Below are positions 58,085 through 64,000 of a stretch of DNA of 64,000 nucleotides, piece after piece (position 1 is the first letter of the stretch; every line of letters begins with the position of its first letter). Both the position numbers and the translations under genes were made by a program. This stretch comes from Lamellibrachia satsuma. Taxonomy: Eukaryota; Annelida; Polychaeta; Sabellida; Siboglinidae. The stretch lies in the NCBI GenBank assembly GCA_033239005.1, contig BSQZ01000080.1, positions 153,501-217,500 on the forward strand, in the 5' to 3' direction. Under the pieces are notes generated by a model. That model made no database searches, had not been told where the DNA came from, and was given only the letters and a program-made list of their open reading frames with translations.

Positions 58085-61000
58085 GACCTACGTCGTAAAG
58101 CACCGATGTGGACAATAGAGCCACGTGTGATCTGGTGTACTTTCAATAATTAAAACCATAAGACACTCCTTCGCCATTCGCGGAATGTCGCATTCACTGA
58201 CACTGTCGATCGAACGAATACCTGTCAACGTTGAAGTCCCGGCATTTTAACACGCGTGCGGTTGTAATTAGTTCCCCGTTGTATTCACTGTGGACTTTTG
58301 ACTAAAGATACATTTATGTCAGTGAGATTTCTTTTGCAAATATGCACTGAGGACTGTTTTGTAGCGTCGTTGATGTCAATTTTGGCGTCTTTGTCTGTGA
58401 AGTTTGTCGTAGTCGTAGGCCTTGTCTTTGCCTTCGCTTTGGTGGTGGCATCTTCGTGGTCCCTGTTTAGATGTTCTGTAAGTTTGGTGTTAGATGAACG
58501 GCTTAAATCACGGTTCAGTTAATCAACGCAGACACAGCAAATTCACTTAATTTTAATTACGAGCACGATTGTAAATCAATATAGGTCACACGGCATTCTG
58601 TTGTGCGCCGCCTAGCGATTACTGGCCAAAACAAAACATTCTCGTTTATATTACAAAGTTAATGATGATCGTGCCTAATAATTTCCTTAACAATTAAGGA
58701 ATTATGTTGTTCTTTGTTTCAAGGGTTATACCCTAGGCCTAGCGTAGCGGTCATAAAGTATGATTTATTTAAACTACTATGTGTACTCATATACGTAATT
58801 AAATATAAAGCGTAGAAATAAAATTGTATAGAATAGAGTGTGAGCGGAGTGATTGACAAGGAGGCACAATATACAACAAGAAGTCAATTGTGTCAGCTAG
58901 TTTGTGTTTTATATTAAATGATGAGGCAAAATAGGCCATGCTGGCCCCTACACTGAGCCAACATAATAGATCTGTATGCATGCTATTACAATTTATTCCT
59001 CTGATTATATGATTTCATCAGTAATTATGGAATGTGGCTTGGAAGTGCCCTCTTGAAACGTGTTTACTGTTACAGCAGCTATTCAGTTACAGGTGTGTTA
59101 CCTTATAATGTAACATATCTGATCTGACCTTTCCAGAATTTTACATGCCTGGCAAATTGACAAATCCAGCAGTAAAAAACCTGTTGATTAATAAGAATGA
59201 TTAAGGAAGTTCTTGTTGGTTTGGTGCAGTCCATTGAATACAGTTCACTTTTCCAGTAATGACTTTGTTGGAAGTAGAACAAACTACCATGTGTCTATGA
59301 TAAAAGACTTCCTGTGTGGTGAGCGAGTTTGGTTACTGAATGACGTTGTGCAGTGTATATCCTGTTTTAATGCTAGACTAAATTGTCCAATTGTTGCAAA
59401 AGTGAGAGCCAGTGGGACTGTCTGTGAAACAAGGTTATGTGTGATTTAATTCATTTTTGTACGTAGGGCTCTGATGCGACTTCTGTCTAGATAATGCTCT
59501 CAAATAGTAAATGTAGATTCACTAAATTCTTTGGTTAAGATATACATAATTGGTTTAATGAAATGTGTAAAAGCAACGGTTTTCACATGATATTTTAGTC
59601 ACACAAAGGTTTTTGCAAAGTGCTTTTCTAGCTTTTCTAGAATATTCATTCCTTCCTAATTAGATATGTTCTGCTGCCAACAATATCTATTTTAATCAAA
59701 AAGTCATTCATTAACATTATAGAGGTTTCTTTCATATTCTGTAATCTATTGTGTCTTGTTTCTCTTGGATTTCAAGTGTTCAATAAAAACCATTCATGTG
59801 CAAAACTAATTTCTACAAGGCAATATTTTCATTTTGATGTTAACTCTTAAGTGTTTGCCAGTCATATGCATTCTCCTTCTTGATGAGTTTGGTAGATTCT
59901 CATGGCCACCTTGGTCTTTGTCAGACACCACCTGCATTCCACAAGAAACCTGAGCAAAGTGATACATCACTTGTCTGTTGCTGATGTAATCTGCTTCCAT
60001 TTTAAGAACTTTCACTGTCTCTTTACAAGCCAATAAGAAAATTAGCCCAGCTGATTATGGTTTTGCCTGGATTCATGTCACATGGACAGGCAAAATGAGA
60101 AACTGATAGTCTGGATGTGTCAATCAGGAGAGTAATTTTCATAGATGATGACATAGTGTTCAACACGAGACCTGGAAGCATATTGGTCTCCAGTCCAGTA
60201 TCCATGCTTCATGGCCAAAAATAACACCCTGGAATTGTTTCCTTCACATCCTCCCAGGAATCTCTGTTTTCCATCAGAAGATGTACACAGTGACATTTCC
60301 TAGCTGCCGATTATAAAATTGTCGCTATATTTGTCCAATGTCATTGTCCGCAATCTTGTGCAGGTGTGCTGGCTTCCGTATTCCTTTGCAAAACAACATT
60401 GGTTTGTGAAAGGCACTGCAGTTTATGACGTAAATACCAGACTTACACTTGTAGTGGCAGCTGTGTAATGTCAAAGCAACATGTTCTATCCACAGACAAG
60501 GATTACAAATATAGGTTGTTTTCCACGCTCATTCATTTACAATGCTAACCTTAATTGCATTCAGGAAACACTTTTTAAAAGAACCATAAATAATTTTTAT
60601 AAATGTTTTATAATTGGCATATCTGAAATGTCAAAACAAAATAGAAGGACATGGACCACAATGTTGAATATTTGTAAGAATTTAGACAAGACAGTGCAGT
60701 GAAAATGTCACCAATTTTGTAAATCGTATCAGCTTTTAGTTATTGCTGACATATTTCTATGAGCTACAGCCAAAGAAGACTTGGAGGTTACATGCTAGTA
60801 ATAGTTTTATTGAATTAATTTATTGTAGTTTAATTTAGTTTTTTTATCACAACTGCCTGTAAATTCTCATAAAGCAGCAGTGCATGCACCAGCTTGATGA
60901 CGCACTTCAATATTTGTGTGATGTCTTACAGTTATAATTATACTATTGTGTGTAGCAGACGGATGTCTGTGATAACATGACCTGGTGAGGACAAAATCCG

Positions 61001-62002
61001 GTTGTTGGCTCATTAGGCAAAGCTAGAGGAACTGGCGTCATTTCCTTAGGCATTCATTAGATGTCATCTAGTTTCTTAGTGTGTGTGGTATACACTGATA
61101 TGTGTGGCCTGTATGTGCCAAACATGTTGGTCACGCAGTGTCATTGACATGTTGGTCACACTGTGTCAGGTATGTCTGTCACATCTTTGTCACATGGTAG
61201 AACTCTACAATACAAGGAATTAGTTTCTTAAACAATTCTCTTGCTGCATTTCTTATTAGTGAAACAATTACAGTGTTAAAGATTTTTTATATGGGCATTG
61301 TGTAGATAATTTTTTTATGGCCCATTTAATAAAGTTAATACATTTGTGGGCTGACTGCAGGTGAATGAATTTTTAATTGTGATGATGGCATAACACCTGA
61401 CATCCTATTGTCAGTATCACATGATGGTAACAGTGACATATGATGTCAGATTGTCGGTGCCACACCATGGCGATAGTGACATGATGTAATGGATCGGAAT
61501 CTATAAGGTCACAAGAGGTCAATATTCACTTGATGTATTAAATTCTGCTACCAGTTACCGCTGTATTTCATAAGAATGACACTAACCATTTATTGCACAT
61601 TACATGAAGCAGCTGTTCCTTGTGCTTGTGTTTATTAGATTACAAATATAAAAACAAAATATTTTGTAAGCATGTGACCATAAGTGATAAAATGTAAATT
61701 GACCATTCATTAGGTTTATCTGTGCCCATATTCATTACCCACTCACCAGTAATTGCGTTTCATGGACAGACTGACAGATGGATAAACACATTTATTTTGA
61801 CAATGTGGTAATTGTACAAGTTGAAACAATGCAACACAAATACAAAGGTAAAGAAGACGCCCGTTAAGACAAAACATATTGTATTGGTTGGAGTTATGCT
61901 TGTGAAAGTCAACGTGAGCCAAAACTCAATCTGTTCTTATCGCATGTTTCAGGCTTTGGTGGATACGTGGAATGCCGAGAGTTAGAGGTCAGTCGAGTTC
62001 AG
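50629..62002 (+). CDS. Unrecognised small single-pass membrane protein (3 exons, possibly partial)
   Basis: Exons 50629-50818, 57270-57404 and 61953-62002 join in frame with GT-AG introns (phases 1, 1, then 0). The first 22 residues or so (MARFASVVTLLLVVLTSTQA) look like a signal peptide. A very short ectodomain QECPSQPN follows, then a membrane helix starting VAAIVVGTIAGTLAVVAVII and the stop-transfer WWRRQKKG. Exon 2 encodes a basic Lys/Gln/Ala segment, then VTDHAYENPNFQADVEGG. The YENPNF stretch resembles NPxF/Y sorting or PTB-binding motifs. Exon 3 encodes FGGYVECRELEVSRVQ. A type I protein with a cytoplasmic tail is inferred. The family is not recognised. The last exon is unknown; the acceptor at 63121 would add SPSL and a stop. 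Confidence 0.62.
50819..53200. other. Membrane-protein gene intron 1, 5' part
   Basis: No further exon or element was recognised. Short open frames on both strands lack recognisable domains. Confidence 0.4.
53262..53432 (+). mobile_element. RTE-like LINE 3' end fragment
   Basis: GKRKGSRPKATWIPCNNKLK then AVGLTWRTAAKRAERKWKRS, homologous to the 3' end at 48190-48372. A heavily 5'-truncated copy in the membrane-protein gene intron 1. Confidence 0.75.
53930..54080 (+). repeat. 25-bp tandem repeat, six copies
   Basis: Six near-identical copies of ATTGCGAGCATATACTCTTC followed by AAATT, the last slightly diverged. Confidence 0.93.
55137..55208 (+). repeat. 35-bp tandem duplication
   Basis: The unit starting TAGTGGACTCCCAATAACAT occurs twice head to tail (about 55137 and 55172). 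Confidence 0.9.
55209..57269. other. Membrane-protein gene intron 1, 3' part
   Basis: No additional exon with convincing homology or matching phase was identified. Several short open frames (for example 56720-56941, 56877-57089) show no known domain. Confidence 0.4.
57270..57404 (+). CDS. Membrane protein exon 2 (cytoplasmic tail)
   Basis: It follows the acceptor CTGTTTTCAG and ends at the donor GTAAAT. Start and end phase 1 match exon 1 and exon 3. It is rich in GCG/CGA codons and encodes AKQDAAKQGATKRNGTK and then the YENPNF motif. Confidence 0.65.
57405..61952. other. Membrane-protein gene intron 2
   Basis: Apart from the compound tetranucleotide at 57924-58083, nothing was recognised. 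The sequence becomes AT-rich from about 58550. Confidence 0.45.
57924..58083. repeat. Compound tetranucleotide microsatellite able to fold back
   Basis: Order: (GTAT)n at 57924-57958, (GGCA)n at 57959-57997, (GCAT)n at about 58005-58027, (ACAT)n to 58081. The GTAT and ATAC blocks are reverse complements, so the region can form a hairpin with the GGCA block in the loop. Confidence 0.95.
61953..62002 (+). CDS. Membrane protein exon 3
   Basis: It follows the acceptor GCATGTTTCAG and ends at a consensus donor GTAAGT. It encodes FGGYVECRELEVSRVQ in the frame required by exon 2. Supported by splice signals and phase only. Confidence 0.55.
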
Positions 62003-64000
62003 GTAAGTGCGACCATGCACTGATGTGTTGTTTACCTGTTAGGACCACAAGTGTTTACATAGCTATATGGCTCACAAATGTGCATGTCTCTTGGCAACTG
62101 TGTGAGCAGGTCACTGGGAAATGACTACAGTATTGTTCTGGTGAATTTTATCACACACTCTCATCACCAACATAGTTGGTAGTTAATTTTAGATTTCTTG
62201 TATATTATGGATGGGTTGCATCCTAACATCTGGATCAAGTTGGCTTTGTCAATATATTTGCAATGTTATCTAGCTGTGTTTTGGTTGACTGTGTCTTTGT
62301 TCTTGTCTGGGTTTTATTATCAAGTTTTAATAGTCAAGGCACTCCTGAACTTGCCAATATAAAACCATGTGCTTGCATTGTCACATGCATACATGTTGCT
62401 TTGTCAACTATTTGCCCATGGCGTGCGTGGATCTGCAGAGTACACTGTGCTTTGACTTTACTCTTTTCTAACATTGACCTTGGTCTCCTTTATTGTACAT
62501 GGTTAAGCAAACACTGAACTTCTGCCACCCTAGAAATGGAATAAAAACTTGTATGGATTTTTGTTCTTTGCTTGGTCTTGTATCTCTTATGGCTCACTAA
62601 CATTCGTATGTTGTCAATAGTCGTAGACTGCCACGTCATGTATCATTTGAACAGATTGAAGATATATCCCTATCTCTTGAGCATTCTGTCATATTTTTGT
62701 TTGATGTGGCTGATATTCTTCTTGTCATTGTCTTGATCAGTGCCATATTTTCATGTTGTTATTGATTTGTTCCAACCGGGACATTACTAATCACAACAAC
62801 AGTTCCAACATAAACATTGTTGTTGGATGCATCAGAAAATGTACTTGCATCCAAGTAATGTAACTGGGTGTTTAGAACAAATAGCTCATAACCAAATCGG
62901 CTAACATTTATAAAAGATCAACTGAATAAAAATTATAGTTAACTGAAAAACTCGAGCTTTGTATGCAATTGACAAGATTGGGCACAATTTAAAAATTGTA
63001 AACAAAACTGAAAATTCACAAGTCTTACATGCTTCTGACAAACATTTGGCTGTGGACGTCAGTAGGAAATTCGGTGAACAATTAATGGAAAGTATATCGA
63101 GCTCTTTTATTTTTGTTGCAGAGTCCGTCTTTGTGAAGACCCAACATGCTCTGAATGCAAACGACTTGGTGCATTTTTGCTACTCATCTCATAAGAGGAG
63201 TGTATTTGGCCTGCAGAATGCAATATTTAGTTGGAACTGTCGAGCTGATATTACTGCTGTAGAAATGATTATAACCCTGGGTTGGAAATGGCACTAACAT
63301 GACAATAGTTGGCAAATACAGCACTGATTTGAGAGAGATGTTGCTCTTACTGAATGCTAGTTTCTTGATGGAGATTTTTCTGCTGACCTGGTCCAGTGTT
63401 GTTGTTCAGGCAGAGAGACTTGATTGTGAAACTATTTTTACACCACTGAAGATTGTTGTTCTGTTGCGGAGGAAATTATTTCATCTCAAGTTTGTTGGAT
63501 TTGCAATGAACTTGCAATGCAAATACAGATGCAAGCGAAAGGAGAATTGTTTGAAGGATGGATCTGAATATGAAAGTTGCTAAAAGCATTCAGATGATTC
63601 AGAAAATATTTAGTCTTTTGTGTATGTCTTTATTTGTTTGCTGGGATGTAAAGATTGAAGTCATGAACTATAATTCAATTTAGAGAAAATTCATGAAAAA
63701 ATTTTGAGGGAAATTTTAAGAGAAATTTTTAGAGACGTCTTGAGAGAAGTTTTGATACACATTTTGATGGAGAAGTAATGCAAAAAATATATAGTTTGAT
63801 GGGACGTTTTCTCACCATTGTAAGATATTTTCATATGTTGATTTTTATCTCTATAATATATTATACATACATAAATGACAACACCATGGCAGGTAGGGCA
63901 TTGCCTAAACCAATTTTGGAGCAGCTTCTCTTCCCTTGGTAGCTTAGAAGGATATTCCAGTGATATTAAAGATATTGTGCTCTTTTTGTAATTTGGCCAT
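62003..64000. other. Right flank; possible 3' end of the membrane-protein gene
   Basis: A pyrimidine-rich acceptor TTTTATTTTTGTTGCAG ends at 63121. In the phase left by exon 3 it gives SPSL and a stop, a possible terminal exon. Open frames at 62959-63297 and 63299-63583 have no recognisable domain. Nothing else is supported. Confidence 0.35.

Noticed and set aside
62959..63583. Two consecutive open frames as a gene
   Set aside because: There is no known domain and AT-rich composition like the flanks; no splice pattern joins them convincingly.

Overview
The window is nuclear DNA of a metazoan, most likely a non-vertebrate. Spliced genes with GT-AG introns, CR1/L2/RTE-type LINEs, hAT and PIF/Harbinger-like DNA transposons and long (TA)n tracts all point that way. 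The species cannot be named from the sequence alone. Three protein genes can be supported; most other open frames are shadows of tandem repeats or decayed retrotransposons.

Layout. 1-2754 (minus strand): the 5' part of translation elongation factor 1-gamma (eEF1G), four coding exons, continuing off the left edge. 2755-2906: a compact 152-bp head-to-head promoter region shared with the next gene. 2907-34965 (plus strand): a complete calcineurin regulatory subunit B gene (CnB, PPP3R1-like), 170 codons. Its large introns hold a frameshifted CR1 LINE, an older LINE split by a hAT insertion, a PIF/Harbinger-like element, a third LINE, an inverted second CR1 copy, two minisatellites and several (TA)n tracts. 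34966-about 37990: probable 3' UTR and flank. 38290-38515: a 32-bp minisatellite with a strong G-quadruplex motif. 39850-43790: about 98 copies of a 40-bp minisatellite. 43800-50600: intergenic DNA with an RTE-like LINE fragment. 50629-62002 and possibly beyond (plus strand): three in-frame exons of a small single-pass membrane protein that I do not recognise, with a second RTE-like fragment in its first intron.

The main discovery is in CnB. Codons 74-93 (end of EF-hand 2 and the linker to EF-hand 3) are encoded twice, by two adjacent 60-bp exons (27864-27923 and 27975-28034). They have the same length, phase and splice geometry and are separated by only 51 bp. They encode related but different 20-residue peptides (15/20 identical), with most silent positions diverged, as expected of an old duplication kept under selection. 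They look like mutually exclusive exons: the 51-nt intron is too short for normal splicing of one to the other, and joining both would create a TAG stop exactly at the junction. This predicts two full-length calcineurin B isoforms from one gene.

eEF1G and CnB probably share promoter elements (ETS-like and YY1-like sites, and a TOP-like pyrimidine start on the eEF1G side). The membrane protein gene appears independent.
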